Below are positions 1 to 8,714 of a stretch of DNA of 64,000 bases, in pieces. The notes beneath the pieces were generated by a model that searched no databases, was not told where the DNA came from, and worked only from the letters and a program-made list of their open reading frames with translations. A program made the position numbers and the translations under genes. The DNA comes from Gavia stellata (lineage: Eukaryota; Chordata; Aves; Gaviiformes; Gaviidae), in the NCBI RefSeq assembly GCF_030936135.1, contig NW_026776913.1, positions 620,001 to 684,000 of the forward strand, read 5' to 3'. Each line of letters opens with the position of its first letter. Position 1 is the stretch's first letter.

Positions 1-1365
1 ACCTCTGGAGAGCAATGGAAAGTGCGCATGTCCAGATTGGCTTCTGGAGAGATGACTTCAGACATGGGGATTTTGATCAGGAAAGGCAGAAACACCTGGA
101 AGGTTAGGGAGATTAAATACGCAGCATGATAGACAGAGTACTGGCAATGCAAGCACAGGGCAAGATCAGGATTTCTTCTCCCGCAATAAATACACAGTCT
201 CAAAAGTCACATTTTGGCAGGATAGAAATTACATTGACATTTTATTGAAAGTACTGAAACATTGCAGCTGGTAAAAACGTGCTGGGGTTTTTTCCTTTCT
301 TTTTTTAAAGTATTGAGAGCAGTTCCCAGGTTTTCAGGCAGAGCTCCGGGGTCTGACCATAAGCAGCCAGTGCCACCTCGAGAGCTGTATCTGAGGTACT
401 TGCCGGGGCATGTAAAGGACCACTTCCCCTCCTGGTCCAGACCTATGGCCTTACCAGTACCAGAGCCCCAAGACCCCACAGTTTCTCCAGGCGATGCTTT
501 GGACCTCCTGCTCCCTCCAGGAGTCAACTCCCAGAGCCCCGGCGCTCTCTGGCATGCGGACCAGACTTAACGTCTCTCTGGTACCTGACTCCCAGGCCCC
601 TTATCCTACTCACTGGCTACTCCAGCCTTATGTTGGCTAGCAGTTGCACACACTGACACGCACATCCACATGATATGCAGGCACTCGGGTCTCTCCAGTT
701 GATTCCCCACAGTCACGTGAGCCCCTCTGACTTGTGGTCCCCCCTCCAGGGGCTGGCACTCACACCTCCACACGCACAAAGAGCAGAGATCCCCCTCACC
801 CCAGCAAGTAGTGAAATGGAGTTTAACAAGAAGGCAGGACAGGCTGGGGCCATCAGTTGCAGGGCATGGCCGGACAAGTGTACTTACCAGCAACCTCCTT
901 CATTGTGACCAATCATTTTTAGCCCTATTCCATCCCCAAACAACCTCAATTCCTTCCTTTCCCTGCCTTTGTTCCTTTCCTCGAAATCCCATCGGAAGTC
1001 TTCATTATGTGACATTGGAACCGGGTTTGCAGTTCCACTTTCAAGAAGACAAAGACAAAAAGTATGAGTAAAAGCATGATCATTCAATTGCAGTAGCTGA
1101 ATCTACTCATGACCCCTCCAGTAAGGGGAAGCCCCGGGACCTGGCAGGGGAGCAGCAGGGGATTACCAGGCACAGCCGAGTGTCTGTCCATGGTCGAGGC
1201 TTCAGCAAGGGGTCGGTCTCAAAGGGTTTTTCCTAGGAAGCAGGGAGGGTAGGCTGTACGTGCACACCATGAATTGTGATAAGTTCTATAGCTGTGTGGA
1301 GTCAACAAGATGTGTGTCTACTTTAGCAAGTGTCTTTGCCTCATAAGCACAAGTTCGCTTAATTT
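1..1365. other. Sequence with no recognised gene
   Basis: No reading frame here resembles a known protein and no CR1 or LTR landmark was seen. The short open frames overlap on both strands and have no homology that I recognise. The stretch is ordinary mixed-composition intergenic sequence. Confidence 0.55.
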
Positions 1366-1720
1366 CTGGCCATGTAGTAACTGCAATGGCATCAGCATCT
1401 TCAATAGCATCTCCATCAGCAATTGCATCTGAAACTGTATTTCCAACTCCAGTGGCATCTGCACCAGCATTGGCAATGTTATCCACGATGGTGTCTGCAT
1501 CCGCAATGATGGCTGCATTGGAGAGCTGTAGCTGACAGGACAGTTGCACACACAGCATTCCAGATGCAGATACCTTTGCAGATGCCGTGGCAGATTCTTT
1601 CCCACTGCAGATGCAGAGGCCATTGCAGATACTGATCCCGTTGCAGCTATCCATAGCATCACACACCCCCATGCAGATACCAACACCATTACAGATGCAC
1701 ACACAGCACAGCGGGCATTA
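1366..1720. repeat. Degenerate GCAGAT/GCCATT minisatellite with an orientation switch
   Basis: The stretch is built from imperfect 6- to 18-base units such as GCAGATGCCATT and GCAGATACC. From about 1366 to 1530 the units read on the minus strand (seen on plus as GCATCTGC and GGCATCAGC). From about 1535 to 1720 they read on the plus strand (GATGCAGATACC, CCATTGCAGAT). Because the unit is a multiple of three bases, several frames stay open by default, which gives spurious 120-140 aa open frames on both strands. A longer array of the same unit lies at 62800-63712. Confidence 0.75.
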
Positions 1721-2164
1721 TCCCCCCTCCTCAGCACCGCTCAGAACACATATACAGAATACCACACTGCGTACGGGGTCTCAGGAAGAAGTGACCTCTT
1801 GCTGGCCTCTGTCCTCTACTGGCCTCTGACTCCGGTTCCCACAGGCCCTGCCCTCCTCCTGCCTCCCCAAGGGGCCAAGGAGCTCAGAACTGGGAGAAAG
1901 CGGGCACAACGCTGCTAAAGAAACCTTCTGCTGGGGATTCGCAAGATGAGTCCTGCATGGACAGGAGGGACTGTCATCTCTGTGAGGGCAAAAATACCCT
2001 CCTGACCACTGCAACAGCCTCACTCACAGCCAACACTGCATTGGTTTGACAGGGACAAAAGAAATCCATTCATTGCCTCCAACATGGAAACAGCTTCAAC
2101 ATGGACCTGACTAGAGTTGTCCCCACCCTCTTGCAGAAGGGGATAAGGAGCCACAGAGAGAATC
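1721..2164. other. Intergenic, nothing recognised
   Basis: Between the minisatellite and the CR1 tail I see no coding, RNA or repeat signal that can be named. Confidence 0.5.
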
Positions 2165-3710
2165 AGAGAATCACAGTGTGATAGGGGTTGGAATGGACCT
2201 CTGGACTCGTCTAGTCCAACTCCCTCACCAAAGGAGGTTCACCTAGAGCGGGTTGCACAGGAATGCTTCCAGGCGAGTTTTGAATATCTCCAGAGAAGGA
2301 GACTCCGCAACCTCTCTAGGCAGCTTGTTCCAGTGCTCTGACACCCTCAAAGGAAAGAAGTTCCTCCTCATGTGTAGTCGGAACTTCCTATGACCATGTT
2401 TGTGCCCATTACCTCTTGTCCTGTCACTGGGCACCACTGAAAAAAGACTGGCCCCATCCTCCTGGCACCCACCCCTTAACTATTTCTAAGCATTGATAAG
2501 ATCCTCCCTCAGTCTTCTCTTCTCCAGACTGAAAAGACCCAAGTCCCTCAGCCTTTCCTCCTAAGAAAGATGTTCCACTCCCCTAATCATCTTTGTAGCC
2601 CTTTGCTGGACCCTCTCCAGCAGCTCCCTGTCCTTCTTGAACCAGGGAGCCCAGAACTGGACACAGTTCTCCAGATGCGGCCTCACTAGAGCAGAGTAGA
2701 GGGGGAGGATAACCTCCCTCGTCCTGCTAGCCACACTCTTCTGGATGCAGCCCAGGATGCCATTGGCCTTCTTGGCTACAAGGGCACATTGGTGGCTCAT
2801 AGTCATCCTGTTGTCCCCCAGGACTCCCAGGTCCCTTTCCACAGAGCTGCTCTCCAGCAGCTCAGCCCCTAACCTGTGCTGACGCAGGGGGTTATTCCGC
2901 CCCCGGTGCAGTGCCCTACACTTGCCTTTGCTGAATTTCATCAGGTTCCTCTCTGCCCAACTCTCCAGCCTGTCCATGTCACGCTGAATGGCAGCACAGC
3001 CTTCCGCTGTTTCCGCCACTCCTCCCAGTTTTGTGTCATCAGCAAACTTGCTGAGGGCACCCTCTATCCCTTCATCCAGGTCATTGCTGAATATATTGAA
3101 CAGGACTGGACCCAGTCCTGACCCCTGGGGAACACCACTTGTTACAGACCTCCAACTAGACTCTGGGCCACTAATCACAACCCTCGGAGCTCTATCTATC
3201 AGCTAGTTTCCAATCCACCCCACTGTCCGTTCATCTAACCCACACTTCCTAAGCTTGCCTCTGAGGATGATGTGGGAGACGGTGTCGAAAGCCTTGCTGA
3301 AGCCAAGGCAGACAACATCCACTGCCCTCCCCACATCTATCCATCCAGTCATGCCATCGTAGAAGGCTATCAGATTGGTCAGACAAGACTTTGCTTGGTG
3401 AATCCACGTTGACGACTTCTGATAACCTTCTTTTCCTCCTGGTGCTTTGAGATGACGCCCAGAATGAGCGGCACAGGGAATAAACAGGAAGAATTAGAGA
3501 CCTGTGTGCGGTCGCAAGGCCAAAAGGGGACTGGTGGGGGACATGAAGGTTGGGGGCACCCTCGGCTGTACTGGGCCACAGCTTCTAGTTCCTCTTGTTT
3601 ATTCTGCATGCTGCACGCATTAGTATAAACACATTTCAAATGTGCTCCAGTGTACTCAGCACATCGTGGAGCAGACTGAAGGACCTCGCTAGAACACCAT
3701 CCCTCAAGCA
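2165..3710 (-). mobile_element. CR1 LINE, reverse strand, internally deleted
   Basis: The 3' end is at the left, where the minus strand ends in the CR1 tail (TTCCAACCCC, then ATTCTCTGATTCT-like repeats). The frame 2561-3178 encodes the C-terminal half of CR1 reverse transcriptase with [14 protein letters not shown], the catalytic FADDTKLGG, then [10 protein letters not shown] and [11 protein letters not shown]. Frame 2243-2437 carries the terminal RTRGNGHK and HWNKLPREV motifs. At the 5' side (about 3560-3710) the start of the endonuclease ORF is visible (CVYTNACSMQNKQEELEAV) but runs almost directly into RT sequence, so most of the endonuclease domain is missing. Frameshifts and stops make it non-functional. 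It could be two insertions rather than one deleted element. Confidence 0.88.
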
Positions 3711-3782
3711 CTGGTGTGCCACCCCCAGGTTTATCTCTAGCGAGCCTGGTTTGATCCCTTTCTGTAGGAGATCAGTACGCCA

Positions 3783-4074
3783 GTGACCTTGAGCTGATAA
3801 ACTCATCTATAAACTAAGGTCATTGGAAGAAAGCCAGGAGGTAAAAAGGGAACTTAACATGGTAGAGAATAAACAAAGGAGTAAATAGCCTGTGTAGCCA
3901 CAGCCAATGAAATATTGCGTGATAACAGGTATAAGCCAATCAAAGAAGCAGAAGAGGCGCATGCATCGCGCGTGCATCACGTATGATCAGTTGAGAAGGT
4001 ATAAAAGGAAATGTTGCAAAACAATAAACATCTCCTTTTACCATCGTCTATGGAGTCCGTTTTTCATTCCCTCA
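3783..4074 (+). mobile_element. LTR of a betaretrovirus-like ERV (ERV 1)
   Basis: The right end is well defined: the LTR ends in CA at 4074, two bases precede a primer-binding site at 4077, and a leader with a gag start follows. A TATA box (TATAAAAGG, 4000-4008) lies 15 bases before a poly(A) signal AATAAA (4023-4028), as expected for a short U3-R-U5. Inverted CCAAT-type motifs (GCCAATGAAA near 3903, GCCAATCAAA near 3935) lie upstream. The left boundary is uncertain; a TG at 3783 is my estimate. No matching 3' LTR was identified in the window. Confidence 0.7.
4000..4008 (+). promoter_or_regulatory. TATA box of the ERV 1 LTR
   Basis: TATAAAAGG sits about 75 bases before the LTR end, with AATAAA just downstream at 4023-4028. 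This spacing fits a retroviral core promoter with a short R region. Confidence 0.65.
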
Positions 4075-4076
4075 AA

Positions 4077-4092
4077 TGGTGACCCCGATATG
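4077..4092 (+). promoter_or_regulatory. Primer-binding site, tRNA-Trp type
   Basis: TGGTGACCCCGATATG matches the complement of the tRNA-Trp 3' end (TGGTGACCCCGACGTG) at 14 of 16 positions, beginning two bases after the LTR CA. tRNA-Trp priming is typical of avian alpharetroviruses and some relatives. Confidence 0.75.
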
Positions 4093-4218
4093 GAGGTGGA
4101 AACGCGGAAGGAAGAGTCCGGAGGGAACCCCAGCTGAACGAATCAAGCTGGCAGCTGGACTGCGGCTTTAATCCCGGGACATCACCTCAAATGACAGGTG
4201 AGCAGCTGGGCAGAAATC

Positions 4219-4317
4219 ATGGGAGCTAACATATCAGGCGAGGAAGAGGCTATAGTGAAGTTGTTAATGAGTGAAGTTGTTAATGCAGCTCCTAGCGAAA
4301 AGAAGAATGAAGTATGA
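4219..4317 (+). pseudogene. Start of ERV 1 gag (matrix N-terminus), truncated
   Basis: An ATG at 4219 opens a 32-codon frame beginning MGANISG, an N-myristoylation-type start (Gly at position 2 with Ser at 6) as in retroviral matrix proteins. It ends at a TGA (4315-4317) after which only a faint continuation can be followed. A candidate splice donor (CAGGTGAGC) lies in the leader about 25 bases before the ATG. A 10-base direct repeat (GTTGTTAATG at about 4260 and 4277) suggests a small tandem duplication close to the break. The next LTR begins soon after, so the rest of this gag is missing. Confidence 0.5.
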
Positions 4318-4432
4318 TGCATTTTGTGGAGGAATGGCTTAGTAACAAGGGACACGATCTGATTCCCGTGAGCAACCCAGTCTCTGATGAGGGGGAAGGC
4401 TCAGAGGAAACAGTTTACTGTCCTTGAAAGCC

Positions 4433-4704
4433 TGTTGTGATAAGAGACAGTGGAATGGTAAACAAGAAGAAGGAGCTACATCTGCGAAGAGGAGAAGTGC
4501 TCTTGTGCGTGCACAAGAGCACTGTACCAATCTCACTCGCCGCCTTGGCGCGTGAACAGAGGCTGTAAGCCAATCATACAACTGTTGCGGACGCGTGTTC
4601 TTGGCATCTGTCTATATATACTCTGTAAGCTTGAATAAAGGGGAGAACGACTATATTCATATTGAGATTTCATCGTTACTCCGGGTGGTTCTCCCTCTCC
4701 AACA
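4433..4704 (+). mobile_element. 5' LTR of a second betaretrovirus-like ERV (ERV 2)
   Basis: The LTR ends in CA at 4704, two bases before a primer site. TATATATA (4613-4620) and AATAAA (4634-4639) are correctly ordered for U3-R-U5. A CCAATCATA element (about 4570) and a CGCGTGT block precede the TATA box, and both also occur in the LTR at 8452-8714. The left boundary (TGTTGTGATA, about 4433) is an estimate. Confidence 0.68.
4613..4620 (+). promoter_or_regulatory. TATA box of the ERV 2 5' LTR
   Basis: TATATATA lies 14 bases upstream of AATAAA and about 85 bases before the LTR end. Confidence 0.6.
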
Positions 4705-4706
4705 TC

Positions 4707-4724
4707 TGGTAGCAGAGGATGGTT
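4707..4724 (+). promoter_or_regulatory. Primer-binding site, tRNA-initiator-Met type
   Basis: TGGTAGCAGAGGATGGTT is an exact 18-base complement of the 3' end of vertebrate initiator tRNA-Met (including CCA). It starts two bases after the LTR CA. Initiator-Met priming is common in plant and fungal LTR elements but uncommon among vertebrate retroviruses. Confidence 0.8.
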
Positions 4725-4816
4725 CAGTTCGACTGAGGTCTCCGAGACTGCGGTAAGCAGCTAGAGGAGGGGAGTGGGAAACCACGGCTGAGGGAGGTGC
4801 TGCTCGGGCACAAGAA

Positions 4817-5301
4817 GTGGGGCAGACACCACTGTGTGAGGTCGCTCCTCACCCCTCAGGCGCAGCAATGGAAATAGAAGCTGCGGCCACCTTGCTTGCT
4901 GGAATCCTCTCCAAGAGAGGGATTGAAGCACCTGTAAAGCGGCTGGTTAAGTTAATTAGGTTGGAACAGCGATGGGGTCATTTTTCTGACACGCACATGC
5001 TGTTTTCTGTCTCGGAATGGCGGGACTTTGGAGGGACAATGTGGCAAAAAACGATGGAGGGGAACGAAAAAGATGAGAAAGAAATAAGGACGGTCCGATG
5101 AGCAGTCGGCGAAAAGAGGCGGCAGTGCTCAAGTTTCTCTGCCATATACTCTCTACGAGAGGACTGAGTTATGACCTGTCTACCTCCAAGGCGCTGGAAG
5201 GGATCCAGGAGGCGGTCAAATTCTCCACTCCGTGGAGGTTCATCTCAGAGACTTTGACGGAAATGCAGCAGAGCGACGTGCTGCTGCTGCGGCGTTCATG
5301 A
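4817..5301 (+). pseudogene. ERV 2 gag matrix region, frame-broken
   Basis: Two open frames follow the primer site. The first (4817-5101, 94 codons) has a matrix-like helix-rich core, ATLLAGILSKRGIEAP and a later SEWRDFGGTMW, resembling betaretroviral matrix proteins in which an ILKKRG-type helix is followed by a WxxxG segment. The ATG at 4868 fits the matrix start better than the upstream 4817 codon. The second frame (5098-5301) overlaps it by 4 bases and contains a similar segment (LKFLCHILSTRGLSYD), so it may be a duplicated or shifted matrix segment. No major homology region or CCHC knuckle is seen downstream, so capsid and nucleocapsid appear lost or unrecognisable. The assignment rests on pattern only. 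Confidence 0.5.
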
Positions 5302-5317
5302 CTACCAACCCTACAGG

Positions 5318-5694
5318 ACTGTCTTTTGGTGCGCCACCCACGGAACCCGCCAGCCAAACCCAGCTGGACAGACGTGGCCTCCGGCAGCGCGGCGGTGCCG
5401 GTGCGGGTGCGGGGCCGCCGTACCGGGCGTGCAGCGCGGCGGAGGCGGGAGGCCGCCATGGGCCCGGCCCTCCCCGCTGGTGCGCGGCCCCGCTGCCCAG
5501 GGATGCACAATCAAACCGCAGCACATCGATCCGCCGGTGCTCGCTGAACGGAGCGCGGCGGCTCGCTGGTGAAATTGGACTAAAAAAAAAAAGAAAAAAG
5601 AGAGAGAGAAAAAAAAAAGAAAAGAAAAAGAGAGAAAAAAAGAGAGAGAGAAAAAAAAGAGAGAGGAAAAAAAAAGAGAGAAAAAAAAAAAGTC
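5318..5694 (+). repeat. GC-rich block followed by an (A/G)n purine tract inside ERV 2
   Basis: From about 5340 to 5575 the sequence is very GC- and CpG-rich (GGGGCCGCCGTACCGGG-type runs), unlike the AT-richer gag and pol around it. It is followed at 5581-5694 by an almost uninterrupted plus-strand purine tract of A runs alternating with GAGAGA. The plus-strand open frame crossing it (5232-6251) translates the tract as low-complexity Lys/Arg/Glu and is not credible as a gene. Confidence 0.7.
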
Positions 5695-6009
5695 TGCCGC
5701 GGAACCCCTTGCAGGACGTGGAAAAAGTGGAAGTGAGCAGTTCTAAGCCAAAACGGAGAAATAATACGCATGCGGAAGTGCCTCCTCAGAAAACTCTAAC
5801 GGAGGAGGGACCCGAGCCACCTACTGAGCTCATCGATTTGGGACAAGCAAATGTTGCTCGGTCCCTCACAAAGACTTCGCAAATGTTGATGGGCTCTGGT
5901 CCTTTTGTGCGTCCAACAGCTAGCGCAAAAGGCTTTATTAGGCATTCGGGAAGAAAAAATCCGCGCCAGCACGTGGCGCGAATTAGGGAGCAGGGAGGGG
6001 GTAAACATC
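5695..6009 (+). other. ERV 2 internal remnant, function unclear
   Basis: Composition returns to that of the retroviral interior. An open frame continues with TEEGPEPPTELIDLG-like acidic, proline-rich sequence that could be a gag linker, but there is no diagnostic motif. I do not assign a product. Confidence 0.3.
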
Positions 6010-6147
6010 TGTCTGCCGCAGCCCGGGCCCGGCTGTGCCGCCGCCGCCGCGCGTGTGCCTGTGCTGCGTGCGCCCGGTGCCCCCTCCCCCCCCGCCCTCC
6101 CTCCCTCCCCCCGGCCCCCCCGCCCTCCCTCCCCCGAAAAAAAAAAA
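6010..6147 (+). repeat. C-rich/GC-rich tract with terminal A run
   Basis: A second GC-rich block (GCCGCCGCCGCGCG near 6038) passes into long plus-strand C runs (about 6080-6135). The minus strand is correspondingly G-rich with many G runs and could form quadruplex structures. It ends in an 11-base A run (about 6137-6147). The pattern resembles the block at 5318-5694. Confidence 0.65.
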
Positions 6148-6349
6148 CCTCAATTCAGAAGTTGCAGCATTCTCAACCCCCCCCAGTCTCCTCAGCACTC
6201 AAGAGAAGCATCACCTTAGTGCTTCTGAACACAAACAGGCAGAAGCAATAGATAAAGTTAGTTATAAAGGGTTTACCGCTCAAAATTTTAGTTGACAAAA
6301 TAGACTTATAGAAAGCAATTTGTATTAAGAGGTTTGAAAAGTAACTGAA

Positions 6350-6805
6350 GTGTTTTCTCCAGGAGAAATTAAGAACAAATCTATCAGGAGCTTATGTGAA
6401 ACAAAGAATGAACCAGTCTGTCAAGTATTCATCCCAAACTTCAAGTTTTCCTACAAATTTCAGACATCACAAATCTTGGTTTCTTCCAGCAACAGGTACG
6501 AAGGACAGGCTTGGCCTGTTTCAAGGATCCACACATCCTCTAAGCTTAAGTTTAGACAGTTCCTGCTCGTGTATCATTACATGGATGATGTTTTAGTTGC
6601 TGGGAAAGATTTAGATGTTGAAAAAACATTGCAAGATTTGACAGTTACGGTAGAAAGAAAAGGTTTAGAAATTGCACCTGAAAAGGTTCAAAAGGGTCCT
6701 CCATGGCATTATTTGGGTTGGATCATCACACAAAGTACTGTGAGGCCACAGAAAATACAGCTGACCACGCAGATAACAACATTAACAGATGTGCAGAAAT
6801 TATTG
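6350..6805 (+). pseudogene. ERV 2 pol: reverse transcriptase palm fragment
   Basis: The frame carries the RT catalytic motif in the form YHYMDDVLVAG (YMDD near codons 76-79), then EIAPEKVQ and WHYLGWII, the order seen in betaretrovirus and ERV-K type RTs. The N-terminal fingers and first palm Asp are degenerate or missing, since the sequence before codon 60 does not resemble RT. The frame is interrupted at about 6806, where LTR sequence of a different family takes over just after the QKLLGDI motif. Pol sequence resumes at 7097. The gene is defective. Confidence 0.8.
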
Positions 6806-7096
6806 GGGGACATTCGGAGTAATGGCATTTGTCTTCCCAAGTAACCGTTATGCGTGATGGAGCCCTGCTTTCCTGGAGATGGCTGAACACCTGCCTGCCG
6901 ACGGGAAGTGGTGAGTGAATTCCTTGTTTTGCTTTGCTTGCCTGCATGGCTTTTGCTTTACCTATTAAACTGTCTTTATCTCAGCCCACAAGTTTTCTCA
7001 CTTTTACCCTTCCGATTCTCTCCCCCATCCCACTGGAGGGGGAGTGAACGAGCGGCTGTGTGGTGCTTAGTTGCCAGCTGGGCTTAAACCACAACA
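6806..7096 (+). mobile_element. 5'-truncated LTR (ERV-L-associated type) inside ERV 2 pol
   Basis: This piece matches the LTR at 37146-37725 read on the minus strand: both contain GGAGTAATGGCATTTGTCTT, GAGCCCTGCTT, CGACGGGAAGTGGTGA and CTATTAAACTGT in the same order. It keeps the full 3' end of the LTR (GTGTGGTGCTTAGTTGCC ... ACAACA, ending at 7096) but lacks roughly the first 380 bases. ERV 2 pol continues immediately after. Confidence 0.82.
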
Positions 7097-8316
7097 GTCC
7101 ATCCAATGGGTACCTTCCATTGTTGGCATTACCAATGATGACCTGGAACCTTTAATGCCTCTGTTAGGGACTTCTGCATCTGCTGATGCATTGAGAACTT
7201 TATCGATGCAGCAACAGCAAGCTTTGCAAAAGATAACCGAGAAATTAGTCAGCGGGGTGTCGCAACGATTTATTACAGAACTACCTATGCACTTACTTAT
7301 TGTTAATTCCAGTAAACGTAGGAACCATGTTTTAGGTCTCCTAATCCAGCAATCACCAAAAAGTGTCATAATATTAGAATGGCTTTTCTTGTCATATCAG
7401 CCTAAGACAACAGTGTGTACTAGAATAGAACTGCTTGCAAATATCATCATAAAGGGAAGGCGTCGCAGTATTGATTTAACAGGGCAGGATCCAGAATGAA
7501 ATTATATTCCTGTTAAGCAATCCTATTTAGATTGGCTTTTGTCCTCTTCTGATATTTTACAACACGCTTTTGCAGAATATACTGGTCAGATTACTAATGC
7601 TTACCCAACCACAAGACTTTTACCGTTGTTACAGGACCAAGCGTTTGAAGAATCTCCGCAATGATCAGAAACATCTGTCCCAGGGCTTACTGTTTTTACC
7701 GATGCAGGAAAGAAGTCAAAACGAGCCGCTATTACTTGGTGTCTTCAGGGACAATGGCATTCCCAATTGCTTACAGGTTATCCGCAAGATTCGTTGCAAA
7801 CGTTGGAGCTGAAGGCCGAGGTTTGGGCTTTTCAGAATTGGACAACTTAACCTGTTAACATCGTGTCTGATTCCTTGTATGTAGTGGGTACTGTTTAAAA
7901 AGATTGAGCGATCTATGGTACATGAGGTGAAAAACCCAGTATTATACCAGTTGTTGTTACAGATGTTGCATTTGTTAAATCAGCGAACCAATCCTTATTT
8001 TATTGCGCATATTCGCAGCCATCAGTTTGACTCTGGTCTGGCCATTGGCAATAACAGAGCAGATGACTTAATTGCCGCAGCTTGGGAAAATCGCCAAACT
8101 AACCTGTTTGAGCAAGCCCGGAGTTCCCATGAATTTTTTCACCAATCGGCTAAAGTTTTAGCAAGACAATTTAATCTTTCTATTTCTGATGCCCGTGGCA
8201 TTGTGCAATCATGTCCAGACTGCCAAATTACAGGTCTGGGATTGGGTTTAGGAGTCAATCCTCGTGGATTGCATGCTTTACAATTCTGGCAGATGGACGT
8301 CACTCATATTGTCTGG
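7097..8316 (+). pseudogene. ERV 2 pol: RT connection, RNase H and integrase N-terminus, broken
   Basis: The resumed pol starts with a betaretroviral RT thumb/connection region (QWVPSIVGIT, then LQKITEKL). RNase H follows, in more than one frame, with an FTDAG catalytic segment near 7700 and an SDSLYV segment near 7868. The frame 7915-8319 then holds a third RNase H region (HIRSHQ, NNRADDL) and an integrase zinc-binding region (HEFFHQSAKVL and CPDCQ), and ends at the first catalytic Asp of the integrase core (QMDVTHI). In-frame stops occur (for example TGA after 7494) and the rest of integrase and any env are absent. The order of domains confirms one ancestral pol. Confidence 0.78.
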
Positions 8317-8451
8317 TAAGAAATGGACATCCTGTGAACACTCCAAGCACTGAAAATCTGTACTTAACTTGTATGTAGGCCTCTGGACTCAGAGGTTATG
8401 AGCGGACAATGATATGGGCTGAAAGGTTACTTTCGGGCAACATGAATGCTC
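8317..8451. other. Unassigned sequence between integrase remnant and LTR
   Basis: After the integrase fragment about 135 bases show no coding similarity and no clear polypurine tract. They may be a relic of the ERV 2 3' region or an upstream part of the LTR. Confidence 0.35.
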
Positions 8452-8714
8452 TGTGAGAAAAGGGAGGAAATCATGATAAAGACAGAACTTCAGACAGGAT
8501 TTAGGCGGGAGCCACGTTCCCATGGACAGCTAGCTTTAACCAATGATAGAATGCTTAGAGTCGCGTGCTTGCTTGCTGAAAACCAATCATAATGCCGACG
8601 GCGCGTGTAATGCGATAACAGAATGTATATTAACTGAGCTATCTGCGCAATAAAGTTGGCATCAACCTGATCATATAGGTCGTCGTGTTGTTGTCCGTGA
8701 CTTCCGCGTCAACA
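8452..8714 (+). mobile_element. LTR downstream of ERV 2 pol (possible 3' LTR)
   Basis: It shares with the LTR at 4433-4704 the CCAATCATA element, a GCGCGTGT block, a TATA-like TATAT (8626-8630), AATAAA (8649-8654) and the terminal TCAACA, and is of similar length. Between these anchors the two differ considerably, so it is either a strongly diverged partner or the LTR of a related family. It ends in CA at 8714 and a CR1 begins at the next base. The left boundary is estimated. Confidence 0.6.

Noticed and set aside
5232-6251. 339-codon plus-strand open frame across the GC and purine tracts
   Set aside because: Most of it is low-complexity Lys/Arg/Glu and Pro-rich translation of simple sequence; no domain and no coherent family.
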